From NCBI GenBank assembly GCA_900769645.1, contig CAAGHI010000044.1, forward strand, positions 71,991-135,990: a stretch of 64,000 nt of DNA. Direction: 5' to 3'. The translations under genes and the position numbers were made by a program. The notes below the pieces were generated by a model. It saw only the letters and a list, made by a program, of their open reading frames with translations, was not told where the DNA came from and did not search any database. The DNA is from Candidatus Gastranaerophilales bacterium. Lineage in GTDB: Bacteria; Cyanobacteriota; Vampirovibrionia; Gastranaerophilales; Gastranaerophilaceae. Of this stretch, positions 33,049 to 41,876 are shown one piece after another (the stretch's first letter is position 1; the number at the start of each line of letters is the position of its first letter).

Positions 33049-33969
33049 ATGGACGACAACGACAGCAAAAAATGGTTTGAGATGAAAGAGCAGGCAGCAG
33101 GCAAAAAACGCCTGATGTTACTTTGGTTTATATATAGACTTTTGGGTAAGAAGCCTGTGAAATTTATCGTGTTTTTTGTGACTTTGTTTGCATTTTTGGG
33201 GGCGCCAAATGTTAGAAAATGTTCTCAAAAATATTTGAAAATCGCAACCTCAAACGGCTCACTAATTCAGGCTTTTAGACATTTTTTGAACTATTCATAC
33301 AGCCTTGTTGACAAGATGGAAATGTTTACGGACAACTTTGCGTTTTCAGATATTACTTTTGCTGATGAGAATGTGAAAAAAATGTTGTATAATGACCTTT
33401 TGAAGAAAAAAGGTTTGTATTTTTTGTGCTCGCATTTGGGGAATATTAATGCTATGCGGACGTTTTTCCGTTCCGGAGAGGTGATTGATGATATTAAGGT
33501 GAATTTGTTTTTGGAGGCAAATCAGTGTAAGGTTTTTAAAAACTTTATCAATTCAATTTCTTCGGACAATCCGATTACGGCATATTCGGTTGAAAACGTT
33601 GATGTAACAACTTCAATTGAGATAAAAGACAAACTCGATAATGGTGAAATTCTTTTTATTGCAGGCGACAGGGTTTCTGCGCACAATGAGAGCGAAAGCG
33701 CTGTTTTTACGTCAAACTTTTTGGGGCATAAGATGAATTTTCCAATTGGGGCGTTTCGATTTGCGCTAATTTTAGGGGCACCGATTTATTTTATAGCTTG
33801 CACTTCGGAAAAAGGTGGAAAATATAAAATCCACTTGAAAAAATTTGAAAAAACGGGTTCAAGAAAAGAAAAACTTGAAGCGCTGAAATCTGAATATGTA
33901 GAATTTTTGGAAGATTTAACCAAACAATATCCACTTCAGTTTTATCATTTTTATGATTTTTTGAGATGA
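33049..33969 (+). CDS. LpxL/HtrB-like lysophospholipid acyltransferase (ApeJ-like)
   Basis: 306 residues. An N-terminal hydrophobic stretch (PVKFIVFFVTLFAFLGAP) precedes LYFLCSHLGNINAMRTFF, the place of the HX4(D/E) acyltransferase motif, and LFIAGDRVSAHNESESAVFTSNFLG resembles the second motif. Here the acidic residue of HX4D/E is Asn (SHLGNIN), which is unusual and could change activity. Members of this family attach acyl groups to the membrane anchor in APE clusters. Last gene of the operon. Confidence 0.78.
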   Translation: MDDNDSKKWFEMKEQAAGKKRLMLLWFIYRLLGKKPVKFIVFFVTLFAFLGAPNVRKCSQKYLKIATSNGSLIQAFRHFLNYSYSLVDKMEMFTDNFAFSDITFADENVKKMLYNDLLKKKGLYFLCSHLGNINAMRTFFRSGEVIDDIKVNLFLEANQCKVFKNFINSISSDNPITAYSVENVDVTTSIEIKDKLDNGEILFIAGDRVSAHNESESAVFTSNFLGHKMNFPIGAFRFALILGAPIYFIACTSEKGGKYKIHLKKFEKTGSRKEKLEALKSEYVEFLEDLTKQYPLQFYHFYDFLR

Positions 33970-33989
33970 ATATATAGGAGATTTTGAAT

Positions 33990-34205
33990 AAGGCGAAAAT
34001 CTATGCTAGGCGCTTGATTTTCAGCCTTTTCAGAATGACGTGAATATTTTAACCATAACGACCTACCGTAACATCTGTAGTGCATACCACCTAATTCATT
34101 ATTACTGTAATGAACCTATCGACCTTCTGTCTTAGCTGCTTCGCTTCATAGCTGCCTAGCTGCTTTTGATACAGACTTTGCATCTATGCCTCTTTGCATC
34201 TTGGC
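33990..34205. repeat. Composite repeat (B, H-like, A)
   Basis: Reversed B half (gaataaggcgaaaatctatg ... cttttcagaatgacg), a gtaacatctgtagtgcataccacc piece, then module A (cttagctgcttcgcttcata) ending gactttgcatctatgcctct. Lies between convergent genes. Confidence 0.75.
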
Positions 34206-34211
34206 ATCTAA

Positions 34212-35969
34212 TTACGATATTCTTCTAATCATCTCCTGCGCTTCTTCGCATTCTGGGAAAGTTTCGGTGATTTTGTCCAAGACTTTTAAAGCTTCGTCTA
34301 TTTTCCCAAGTTTTTCATAGCAATTTGCGCTGTTTAGCAAAAGATTTACATTTAGCGGATTTTCTTTAAGCATGTGTTGGAAAATACCGTTTGCTTGCTC
34401 GTAATTTCCAAGTTCGTAGTAACAAAGCCCTAACATGTGTTCGCAGTCGTGTGTTTTGGCAATTTCGTATGATTTTACAAAATACATTTTTGCATTTTCG
34501 TAATCCTTTTGTAAAAACTTGATTTTGCCTGCAATAAAGTACATAAAATCGTTGTTTGTTTCGTGGTGCAAGGCATGTTCGATTTGTTCATAAGCTTTGT
34601 CAAGGTCATTCAGATGAATTTTATTTAATGCCGAAAAACCTAGCGCATCAGTGTGATGAGGGTTGATTGCAAGAGCTTTTTGGTAATATTCATCAGCTTC
34701 TTTGAATTTTGTTGTTGAGTGCAAGTAGTTTGCGTATTCAAACAACACGTCAAAGTTATCCGGTGCAAGTTTTAATGCTTGATTAAATTCGTCCTCAGCG
34801 TAGTCAAACAGCCGTTTTTGAAGATAAATAATTCCCAAATCCTTGTGCGCTTGTGCAAATTCAGGGTTAAGCTCAACAACTTTTTTCAAGATTTTTTCCG
34901 CCTTGTCCATGTCGTTTGTGCGAACACAAATGTTTGCAAATTCATAGTAAATTTCTGGTGAAACGTTGCCTTGAATAATGATTTTTTCATACAAGACTTT
35001 TGCGTTGCCAAATTGACCGATTTTTATATAAATACTTGCCAATTTGCGTAACATCGAAACTGATTTTGGGTTCATCAAAACAAGTTGTGCCAAAATCGTT
35101 ATTGCGCTTGTGTAATCCCCGATTGCGTCATAACAGCATGCAAGGTTGTATTGAAAATTGTGCTTGTCAGGGTTGTGGACTGAAAGCGTTTTGTAGTGCT
35201 TGATTGCTTCTTCAAACTGTGCAGATTTCACCTCTGATAGCGCCAATGCAACAAGGTAACTGTCTTGAGGCTCGATTGCATAAGCTTTTCTGAAATATTC
35301 GCAAGCCTCTTTGTGTTTGTTTTGAAGTTGCAAGATTGAGGCAATATTGAAATATGTAATTGAATTGTTCGGATCAAGTTCACTCGCTTTCATAAAGTTT
35401 TCATAAGACTTTTCAAGGTTCCCGATTGTGATATAGCAAGTTCCAAGGTTGTTGTAAAGTTGAGAATGCTTTGGATTTAATTCAAGTGCTTTTTCCAAGT
35501 ATTCAGTAGCCTCTTCAAACTTTTTCAATGCCATAAACGCAGTTCCAATGATGTAATAAACCGTGTAGTCATCAGTTACAACATCGAGTGCTTTTTTGGC
35601 TGTATCAACGGCTTTTTGAGGTTCTTTGTTTTTTACATAAACGATTGCAAGGTTTTTGTATGCGTCAACATAATCGCTTCTCATACGCAAAACTTCTTCG
35701 TATGCTGCAATTGCGTGCAAATAATCGTCTTGATTGTCGTAGCAATTTGCTAAATAAAACCAACTTGTGGCGTCGTCTTTGTATTTTACAACTGTTTCAA
35801 AAACAGATTGCCCTTCTTTGTATTCACCAAGATTTACGTGGCAAAGACCAAGTAATTTCAAGGCTTCTACGTCTTTTTCGTCGCCTGTAAGTGTTTCTGT
35901 GAGAAGTTTTTTGGCTTCTTCATACTCTTTATTCTCAATAAGTCCGTTAATTTTTTCCATATTTTCCAT
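34212..35969 (-). CDS. TPR-repeat protein
   Basis: 585 residues made of about 16 tetratricopeptide repeats (for example ATEYLEKALELNPKHSQLYNNLGTCYITIGNLEKS). No signal peptide or catalytic domain; a cytoplasmic protein-protein scaffold. I chose ATG 35969 (MENMEKINGLIEN): TATAAT stands exactly six bases upstream, and the extra residues MRYNQG of the longer frame are a reading of that box. Confidence 0.88.
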   Translation of the reverse strand: MENMEKINGLIENKEYEEAKKLLTETLTGDEKDVEALKLLGLCHVNLGEYKEGQSVFETVVKYKDDATSWFYLANCYDNQDDYLHAIAAYEEVLRMRSDYVDAYKNLAIVYVKNKEPQKAVDTAKKALDVVTDDYTVYYIIGTAFMALKKFEEATEYLEKALELNPKHSQLYNNLGTCYITIGNLEKSYENFMKASELDPNNSITYFNIASILQLQNKHKEACEYFRKAYAIEPQDSYLVALALSEVKSAQFEEAIKHYKTLSVHNPDKHNFQYNLACCYDAIGDYTSAITILAQLVLMNPKSVSMLRKLASIYIKIGQFGNAKVLYEKIIIQGNVSPEIYYEFANICVRTNDMDKAEKILKKVVELNPEFAQAHKDLGIIYLQKRLFDYAEDEFNQALKLAPDNFDVLFEYANYLHSTTKFKEADEYYQKALAINPHHTDALGFSALNKIHLNDLDKAYEQIEHALHHETNNDFMYFIAGKIKFLQKDYENAKMYFVKSYEIAKTHDCEHMLGLCYYELGNYEQANGIFQHMLKENPLNVNLLLNSANCYEKLGKIDEALKVLDKITETFPECEEAQEMIRRIS

Positions 35970-35975
35970 ACCTTG

Positions 35976-35981
35976 ATTATA
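35976..35981 (-). promoter_or_regulatory. -10 box, leaderless start of the TPR gene
   Basis: TATAAT, then CAAGGT, then ATG at 35969. Confidence 0.6.
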
Positions 35982-36082
35982 TCTCAAAAAAACAATACTT
36001 TACAGATTTTCATAGCATGTGGTATAATTGAATATCAACGCCTTTAAAATTTCATCAGATTTTGTCTGAAAGGGACAAAATT

Positions 36083-36790
36083 ATGGGAAAAAAATCAAAA
36101 AAATATCCGGCATATTCGTCAGGAACTGTGAATATCAATGGCTCAACAAAATCATCTACATACAAAAATAAAAACAATGTAATTTCGGGTTACAACATGT
36201 CTGATGATGAAAGAAGAGCTTATGAATATGCACAAAAAGCCTTTGCTGACGCACTTCCGTCGGTAAATACATTTGATAGTACAACTCAACAAAATATTCA
36301 AAATCAACTTGACGCCTACACTCTCGATGGGCAAAAAATGATTAATAATCTCTATAATCCGATGTTGAAAGAGCTAAAAACAGATGTAGCTTCTCGCTTT
36401 GGAAACCTTGATAATTCAGTGTTTATGGATAACTTGAATTCAATTGAGTCAAACCGTGCAGATGCGATTAACAATCTTGCGCAAGATGTGTTGGCCAAGC
36501 GAAATGAACTTGTAAATGATGAACTTTCGCAACGTTACAACTATTTGAATTTTTTACAAGATATTCAAAATCAGACAAATTCAAATATTTTAAACTTCTT
36601 AAATGGTTCGCAATCGAACAGTTCATCAGGAAATTCGTACAATGCACAGGCCTATGCGGCTAATAAATCGAATTCTTCAAGTACATTCGGAAATTACGCA
36701 AATCTTGCTTCTGGAATTATGAGTACATTCGGCGGAGCCTATGGAATGGCTGCCTCTGCAGCTTTGCAAATTGCGAAAAAATATGTGTAA
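36083..36790 (+). CDS. Hypothetical Asn/Ser-rich protein
   Basis: 235 residues: a basic, Tyr/Ser/Lys-rich N-terminus (MGKKSKKYPAYSSGTVNING), a helical middle (LKELKTDVASRFGNLDNSV), a Ser/Asn-rich tract (NGSQSNSSSGNSYNAQAY) and a Gly/Ala-rich hydrophobic end (GIMSTFGGAYGMAASAALQIA). The layout recalls phage tail or structural accessory proteins, but no phage genes are near. ATG 36083 is preceded by AAAGGGA; the longer frame from TTG 36062 contains that site. Confidence 0.65.
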   Translation: MGKKSKKYPAYSSGTVNINGSTKSSTYKNKNNVISGYNMSDDERRAYEYAQKAFADALPSVNTFDSTTQQNIQNQLDAYTLDGQKMINNLYNPMLKELKTDVASRFGNLDNSVFMDNLNSIESNRADAINNLAQDVLAKRNELVNDELSQRYNYLNFLQDIQNQTNSNILNFLNGSQSNSSSGNSYNAQAYAANKSNSSSTFGNYANLASGIMSTFGGAYGMAASAALQIAKKYV

Positions 36791-36794
36791 AGCG

Positions 36795-37120
36795 GCTAGG
36801 CAGTTAAGTAGGTCGGCATTGCTATGCCGACAACATAATCTGTCATTCTGAAAAGGCAGAAAATCAAGCGTATAGCTTAGATTTTCGTCTTATTCAGAAT
36901 TTAATTTATACTTAATTCATGATGTTGGGCAAGTATGCCCAACCTACCTTCTGAATAGCAAGAAAATTTACCCCTCGTAAACAGCTTGGGGTAATTTTCT
37001 AAGCTTTCAGAATGACATGAAGTATTGCTATTTATGAAAAATAACTAAACCGTAATTGTCACTCCGGACTGCGATCCGGAGTCTTATTAGCTTATTCACT
37101 TTAAAATAACTCTAAAACAG
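36795..37120. repeat. Long composite repeat (E, B, D, C)
   Basis: Hairpin E (gtcggcattgctatgccgac), palindrome B, hairpin D (gttgggcaagtatgcccaac), a second B end in reverse, then C (cactccggactgcgatccgg). A 358-bp gap with no gene. Confidence 0.8.
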
Positions 37121-37148
37121 GTGAGTCAAACATTGCCTGATAGTTCAA

Positions 37149-37349
37149 CTAACCTTCAGCAACAACTGTTGTCAAAAGTTCACCATAACTGTTCATAGAG
37201 CCGTCTGTTTCTTCTACAATGTAATTGTAGCCTTCTTTTCCGGCAATTGCTTTTTCTGCTTTTTCCAAAGCTTCATCATAATCTTTTGTTTCTGCAACTA
37301 ATGTTTTTGAAAATTCTGATTTGTTTTTGATTGTGTAAATATGGTACAT
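37149..37349 (-). CDS. Small hypothetical protein (66 aa)
   Basis: 66 residues starting MYHIYTIKNKSEFSKTLVAE, acidic and soluble, with an alternating beta/alpha look (KDYDEALEKAEKAIAGKEGY then NYIVEETDGS). AAAGGAC lies before the ATG. Followed by a G repeat and cysE on the same strand. Family not recognised. Confidence 0.6.
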   Translation of the reverse strand: MYHIYTIKNKSEFSKTLVAETKDYDEALEKAEKAIAGKEGYNYIVEETDGSMNSYGELLTTVVAEG

Positions 37350-37373
37350 AGTTTTGTCCTTTCTGGGGGTAAT

Positions 37374-37465
37374 AAGTGAGACGTGAGAAGACCGTTACAG
37401 GTGCTATCGCACCAAAATAGTTTATCGAACGAAGTGAGCGATATGGTCTTTTCACTTCTCACTTT
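37374..37465. repeat. G-type repeat downstream of cysE
   Basis: Arms gtgagacgtgagaag / cttttcacttctcac bracket the hairpin GGTGCTATCGCACC and the core cgaacgaagtgagcgatatg. The right arm overlaps the end of cysE. Confidence 0.8.
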
Positions 37466-38112
37466 ATTTTCTCCACTTTTTCCTTCAACTCTAGCACCTC
37501 ATATTTGAGTCTGTTGAGTTCGCATTTTACAGGATCTGGAATTCTGTTGTGCATCAAAACTCCGTTTTTATCCATAATTTTTTGATGAACCACACGCCCC
37601 GGAACTCCCACAACTGTCGAGTATTCAGGAACATCTTCCACCACAACAGAACCTGCTCCGACTCGTACATAATTTCCAAGAGTAATATTTCCGAGAACTT
37701 TTGCTCCTGCGCCGACAATTACGTTGTTGCCTAAAGTCGGGTGGCGTTTTCCGTGCTCTTTGCCTGTTCCACCAAGAGTGACTTGTTGATAAATCAAAAC
37801 ATCGTCCCCGATTATGGTTGTAGCACCGATTACAACGCCTTCTCCGTGGTCGATAAAAAATCTTCTGCCAATTTTTGCTGCAGGGTGAATTTCTATCCCT
37901 GTGATAATCCTTGTTATATAAGAAATTACACGTGGAATGAGTGGAATATGCCATTTGTAGAGTCTATGCGCAAATCTGTAAGCAATCAAAGCGTGCAACC
38001 CAGGGTAGCAAAGGATTACCTCCAACAAATTGTCTGCTGCAGGGTCTTTGTCGTATATTACCTGAATATCTTCTTTTACTTTTGTTATACCACGCTTGAG
38101 GGTTTTGAACAT
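37459..38112 (-). CDS. cysE: Serine O-acetyltransferase
   Basis: 217 residues of the short bacterial/plant-like SAT form. An N-terminal helical domain (ILCYPGLHALIAYRFAHRLY) is followed by a left-handed beta-helix of hexapeptide repeats with the acetyl-CoA/serine site (IDHGEGVVIGATTIIGDDVLIYQ, GKRHPTLGNNVIVGAGAKV). It makes O-acetylserine for cysteine synthesis. Start at 38112 (MFKTLKRG) behind GGAGAAA; the longer frame from 38193 reads through a G repeat (FSLFTSHFS) and is rejected. Confidence 0.94.
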   Translation of the reverse strand: MFKTLKRGITKVKEDIQVIYDKDPAADNLLEVILCYPGLHALIAYRFAHRLYKWHIPLIPRVISYITRIITGIEIHPAAKIGRRFFIDHGEGVVIGATTIIGDDVLIYQQVTLGGTGKEHGKRHPTLGNNVIVGAGAKVLGNITLGNYVRVGAGSVVVEDVPEYSTVVGVPGRVVHQKIMDKNGVLMHNRIPDPVKCELNRLKYEVLELKEKVEKIK

Positions 38113-38121
38113 GATTTCTCC

Positions 38122-38236
38122 GAATGAGAAGTGAGACGTGAAAAGTGAAAAGACCATTACAGGTGCTATTGCACCGAAGCTATTTTCGAACAAAGTGAGC
38201 TATATGGACTTTTCACGTCTCTCTTTTCTCATTTCA
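38122..38236. repeat. G-type repeat between tyrS and cysE
   Basis: Arms gagaagtgagacgtgaaaag / gacttttcacgtctctctt around the hairpin GGTGCTATTGCACC and cgaacaaagtgagctatatg. Confidence 0.8.
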
Positions 38237-38237
38237 C

Positions 38238-39455
38238 TTAAATTAATTTCGCAAACTTTCTTTTGCCTGCTTGTAATACTACAGTTTCTGCAAAGTCGAA
38301 TGTATAAGCCATGTCGGTGATTTTTTCGCCGTTGACTTTTACGCCACCGCCTTGGATTAAACGTTTGGCTTCACCTTTGCTTGCTGTGAATTTCAATTCT
38401 ACAAGCACATCAAGAATTCCTTTGCCGTTCATTCCTGAAACTTCTTGAATATCATCAGGAATTCCTTTGTTTGAAACAACATTGATAAATGTGTCTTGTC
38501 CTCGTTTTGCACCTTCTTCACCGTGGTATTCTGCTGTAATTGTGAATGCAAGCTTCATTTTGATATCACGAGGGTTTACAGAGCCTTCCGCAAGTTGTTT
38601 ATCTATTGCTTCAAGTTCATCTTTTGTCGCATCTGTCAACAAGCTGTAGTATCTTGAAATCATATTGTCAGGAATACTCATCAATTTGCCGAACATATCG
38701 ACTTCGCTGTCAGTCAAAGAAATACAGTGTTCTGGGTATGTTTTAGACATTTTTACAACACCGTCTGTTCCTTCCAAAAGCGGTAAAAGCATTACTAATT
38801 GCGGATATTTTTTGCCATAAGCTGCTTGAATATCACGACCTAAAAGTGTGTTAAATCTTTGGTCTGTTCCACCAAGTTCAATGTCAGAATCGATTGCAAC
38901 AGAGTCGTAAGCCTGCATTAGTGGATAGAAAAATTCGTGGATAGAAATAGGTCTGCCGTCAGCATAACGTTTTGCAAAGTCGTCACGGGTCATCATCTGT
39001 GCAACGGTTACGTTAGATGCAAGTTTTAACAAGTCGATAAAACTCATTGAGTGCAACCAATCTGCGTTGTTTACAACTTCTGCTTGTGAAACATCTAAAA
39101 CTTTTGACATTTGATCAAAATAAGATTTTGCATTTTCTGCAACCTGTTCTTTTGTAAGCGCAGGACGAGTTTCAGATTTTCCTGATGGGTCGCCGACCAT
39201 AGCTGTTGCACCACCAACGATTAGAACAATTTTGTGTCCAAGGTTTTGAAATTCTCTAAGTTTTCTCATAACAACAGTGTGACCGAGGTGAAGGTCAGGA
39301 CGAGTTGGATCCATACCTAGTTTAACCCTTAAAGGTGTGTTTGTGTCGTGTGCGTGTTGAAGTTTAACAGCTAACTCTTCAATTCCCCCAGGGAGAACTT
39401 CTGCGTTACGAGTCAAGTGTTTTGCTTGTTCTATAAATTCGTTTCTAATTTCCAT
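38238..39455 (-). CDS. tyrS: Tyrosyl-tRNA synthetase
   Basis: 405 residues. Class I signatures are HLGHT (within LGMDPTRPDLHLGHT) and KMSKT, plus ELGGTDQRFN. The C-terminal S4-like RNA-binding domain ends LQAGKRKFAKLI. This is the TyrRS type with a C-terminal S4 domain. Start at 39455 (MEIRNEF) behind GGAG; the upstream ATG of the longer frame overlaps that site. An extended -10 (39488-39497) lies about 35 bases upstream, so this gene has a real leader. Confidence 0.95.
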   Translation of the reverse strand: MEIRNEFIEQAKHLTRNAEVLPGGIEELAVKLQHAHDTNTPLRVKLGMDPTRPDLHLGHTVVMRKLREFQNLGHKIVLIVGGATAMVGDPSGKSETRPALTKEQVAENAKSYFDQMSKVLDVSQAEVVNNADWLHSMSFIDLLKLASNVTVAQMMTRDDFAKRYADGRPISIHEFFYPLMQAYDSVAIDSDIELGGTDQRFNTLLGRDIQAAYGKKYPQLVMLLPLLEGTDGVVKMSKTYPEHCISLTDSEVDMFGKLMSIPDNMISRYYSLLTDATKDELEAIDKQLAEGSVNPRDIKMKLAFTITAEYHGEEGAKRGQDTFINVVSNKGIPDDIQEVSGMNGKGILDVLVELKFTASKGEAKRLIQGGGVKVNGEKITDMAYTFDFAETVVLQAGKRKFAKLI

Positions 39456-39487
39456 TTTATTCTCCATTTGTGTTGTTTTATGAGTAT

Positions 39488-39497
39488 ATTATAGCAT
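39488..39497 (-). promoter_or_regulatory. Extended -10 promoter of tyrS
   Basis: ATGCTATAAT on the minus strand, the same box as the leaderless genes but 32 bases from the start codon. Confidence 0.6.
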
Positions 39498-39514
39498 GAA
39501 GAAAATTGTTGAGA

Positions 39515-39955
39515 AGATTGAATTAGATGCAAAGAGGCGAAGAGGCTAAGTCGGTTACAAAAGTGAAAAGTGAAACGTGAGAAGTGAAAAGACTGTTTCA
39601 AAAGAAATAATAATTACAAAGTCGTCATTCTGAAAAGGCAGAAAATCAAGCATTTAGTGTAGATTTTCGCCTTATTCAGAATCTACCAATAGAGATAATA
39701 GACTCCGGATCGCAGTCCGGAGGTGCTACGCACGTAGCCCTCTATAACAATATTCATTCATACTTCATATATTATTAAAAGTATCTGAGCGAGTTACGTT
39801 ATAGTTATTTTTCATGAATAGTTACTATTTACGTCATTCTGAATAGCAAAAATATTATTACAGAGGGGGAAGCGGACTTCGTCCAAAACTTTTACCAATG
39901 TCTGAGGTATGGACGAACGTTGTTACAGAGGGCGGGTCGAGCGGCACGCTCGCAC
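39515..39955. repeat. Long composite repeat (A, G arm, B, C, F, J)
   Basis: Module A traces, a G arm (gtgaaaagtgaaacgtgaga), palindrome B, hairpin C, palindrome F (gtgctacgcacgtagccctc), two J copies in opposite senses (39740-39790 and 39885-39925) and the hairpin CGAGCGgcaCGCTCG. No gene in this 569-bp gap. Confidence 0.8.
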
Positions 39956-39962
39956 AGAAAAA

Positions 39963-39985
39963 TAGTCGGATAGATTATCCGACTT
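39963..39985 (-). terminator. Terminator downstream of 40025-40540
   Basis: Stem AGTCGGATA / TATCCGACT with a T run on the minus side (and T-rich on the plus side). Confidence 0.75.
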
Positions 39986-40024
39986 TATATTTTTTTGGTG
40001 AAAAAATATAATAATTAATTCTTT

Positions 40025-40540
40025 CTATGCATTTTTATCTTTAAAGACATTATGCGCAAACCCTGCAAAGAACCCAATTCCTGCTCCGGCGACGATAAAC
40101 GGAACAGTTGGTCTTATATCTTTAAGCATTCTATAGTATGCTTTTCCGAATTTTTTAGTTAGTTGAGATGAGACTGCGTTTACATCACGGATTATGCCAC
40201 GGAATTCTTTTCCGGCAGCTGAGTTTTCGCCACCTAGTGCTGCAACTTTCGCATCAAGGCTTTTTGGTGTAAAGGCGTCTTTGTCCTTGGATTCAATCAT
40301 TTTTACAAACATATCTTGTGCTGTTGTTTTGATGCCCGCTTTTTGGAATTCTGCCACTTTGGCTTTGTTTGTGATTTTGCGACAATAGTTTATCATTGCA
40401 CGCTTGTCTACGATTGTTTCTTGCGAGGTAACCGGTGCTACATCCTTGGCTACATAGCCTAGGGCCGCTCCTGCTACTGTTGATGCCGCAACTGAATAAA
40501 GTCCTGTATTATTTTCATGTCCTACTGCTCTTACTGCCAT
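40025..40540 (-). CDS. Hypothetical protein with two hydrophobic segments
   Basis: 171 residues: VAASTVAGAALGYVAKDVAP (residues 17-36) and PFIVAGAGIGFFAGFAHNVF (near the C-terminus) are glycine-zipper-like hydrophobic segments; the middle is helical and charged. Start behind GAGAAGGTG. A terminator follows, so it is a single-gene unit. Family not recognised; the segments could insert in a membrane or pack as hairpins. Confidence 0.65.
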   Translation of the reverse strand: MAVRAVGHENNTGLYSVAASTVAGAALGYVAKDVAPVTSQETIVDKRAMINYCRKITNKAKVAEFQKAGIKTTAQDMFVKMIESKDKDAFTPKSLDAKVAALGGENSAAGKEFRGIIRDVNAVSSQLTKKFGKAYYRMLKDIRPTVPFIVAGAGIGFFAGFAHNVFKDKNA

Positions 40541-40716
40541 AACTAATCACCTTCTCTTAATAAGTTTTCGTAACGCATGTCAATCTGTCAAACTTCAAAA
40601 GTTTGGCTGACTGAATATTGTAGCAGATTTACACTTAAATATTTTGAACGTCAATCCCGTGAAAACGACATGGCTCAAAACTGAGTAATTAAATCCACTG
40701 GGATTATAACCGATAA

Positions 40717-41748
40717 TTATCTTTTTGTCAAGGCTTTAATAAAGTTTAGAAGCAACATAATTGCAATCAAAATGGCAATGCAAACAAAGTAGTGAATGAT
40801 TGTTTCTGAACCCATAAATAGTGAAGCTAGGGCGCCTGCGATAATTGCAACTGATGTTAAAATTACAACAGTTTTCTTTTGAGAAAAGCCGGCATGGAGC
40901 AATTTGTGGTGAATATGTTCTGCATCAGCCACAAATGGTGATTTGCCTTTTGCAATTCTTCTTAGTGATGAAAAAGTTATGTCCATAATTGGAACCGCAA
41001 GAACCAAGAACGGTAATAGGATTGCGAGTGTTGCGGCTTTCATAACGCCTGTAATTGAGATTGTTGCAAGCAAAAAGCCTGAGAATAGAGCGCCACTATC
41101 GCCCATAAAGATTTTTGCAGGGTTGAAGTTGTATGTCAAAAATGCAAGCATTGAACCTGCTAGGATAAATCCGATTAGTGCACTGATTGGGTTTGGAGGA
41201 GTCATTGCAACGGCAATTATAGCAAGTGTTACAGCGTTTACGGTAACAACTGAACCAGCAAGCCCGTCTACTCCGTCGATAAAGTTAAATGCGTTAGAAA
41301 TTCCGACAATCCACAACATTGTAATTGGATATGAGAAAATTCCGATATTGCCGATGAATGGTACATTGTTGATTTGTACGCCGAGCAAGTAAACAAGGGT
41401 TGCGATTGCGACTTGAAGGAAAAGTTTAAATTTCGCATCAAGGTTATAGATATCATCTACAAGTCCAAGTAGGAACATCAAAGAACCACCGAGCAAAATT
41501 CCTGAAAGTAAGTTTCCTGACGGATAATAGCTCATAAACACAAGGCACAAGAACGTTAGCATTGTACTTGTCCAAATCGCAACGCCTCCAATTCTCGAAA
41601 TCGGGTGCGTGTGAATTTTTCTAGCGTTTGGCATGTCAACCAAACCTTCTTTTTTAGAAAAACTGATAACCATCGGAACTAAACATACTCCAATCAAGTA
41701 TGCGATAATTGTTCCAAGTATATGTGCATGTGTTAGTTTTATTAGCAT
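40717..41748 (-). CDS. Polyprenyl-phosphate sugar-1-phosphate transferase (WecA/TagO/MraY superfamily)
   Basis: 343 residues with about ten membrane helices. Key loops are PNARKIHTHPISRIGG (cytoplasmic substrate loop), LGLVDDIYNLDAK (DDxxD-like Mg site), NAFNFIDGVDGLAGS and IFMGDSGALFSGF, and AEHIHHKLLHAGFSQKKTV (HIHHxL, typical of WecA/TagO rather than MraY). It starts glycan assembly by moving a HexNAc-1-phosphate to undecaprenyl phosphate, for surface polysaccharide or teichoic-like polymers. Confidence 0.9.
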   Translation of the reverse strand: MLIKLTHAHILGTIIAYLIGVCLVPMVISFSKKEGLVDMPNARKIHTHPISRIGGVAIWTSTMLTFLCLVFMSYYPSGNLLSGILLGGSLMFLLGLVDDIYNLDAKFKLFLQVAIATLVYLLGVQINNVPFIGNIGIFSYPITMLWIVGISNAFNFIDGVDGLAGSVVTVNAVTLAIIAVAMTPPNPISALIGFILAGSMLAFLTYNFNPAKIFMGDSGALFSGFLLATISITGVMKAATLAILLPFLVLAVPIMDITFSSLRRIAKGKSPFVADAEHIHHKLLHAGFSQKKTVVILTSVAIIAGALASLFMGSETIIHYFVCIAILIAIMLLLNFIKALTKR

Positions 41749-41764
41749 GATTGTTCCTTTGATT

Positions 41765-41876
41765 TAGTGAGAAGTGAAACGTGAAAAGACCGTTACTGAT
41801 GCTATGCATCAAAATATATTTTTGAACGAAGTGAATTATATGACTTTTCACGTTTCACTTCTCACTTTTCACTAAT
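41765..41876. repeat. G-type repeat between glyA and the WecA-like gene
   Basis: Arms gtgagaagtgaaacgtgaaa / cttttcacgtttcacttctc around gatgctatgcatc and cgaacgaagtgaattatatg. Confidence 0.8.

Noticed and set aside
38113..38193. N-terminal extension of cysE (FSLFTSHFS)
   Set aside because: It is translated G-repeat DNA; a good GGAG-ATG start exists at 38112 and matches the family N-terminus.
40560..40716. Possible riboswitch (paired AATCCC...GGGATT and CAAACTT/AAGTTTG)
   Set aside because: I could not match it to any known aptamer core, and it lies downstream of one minus-strand gene and at the start of another; it may be simple terminator-like structure.
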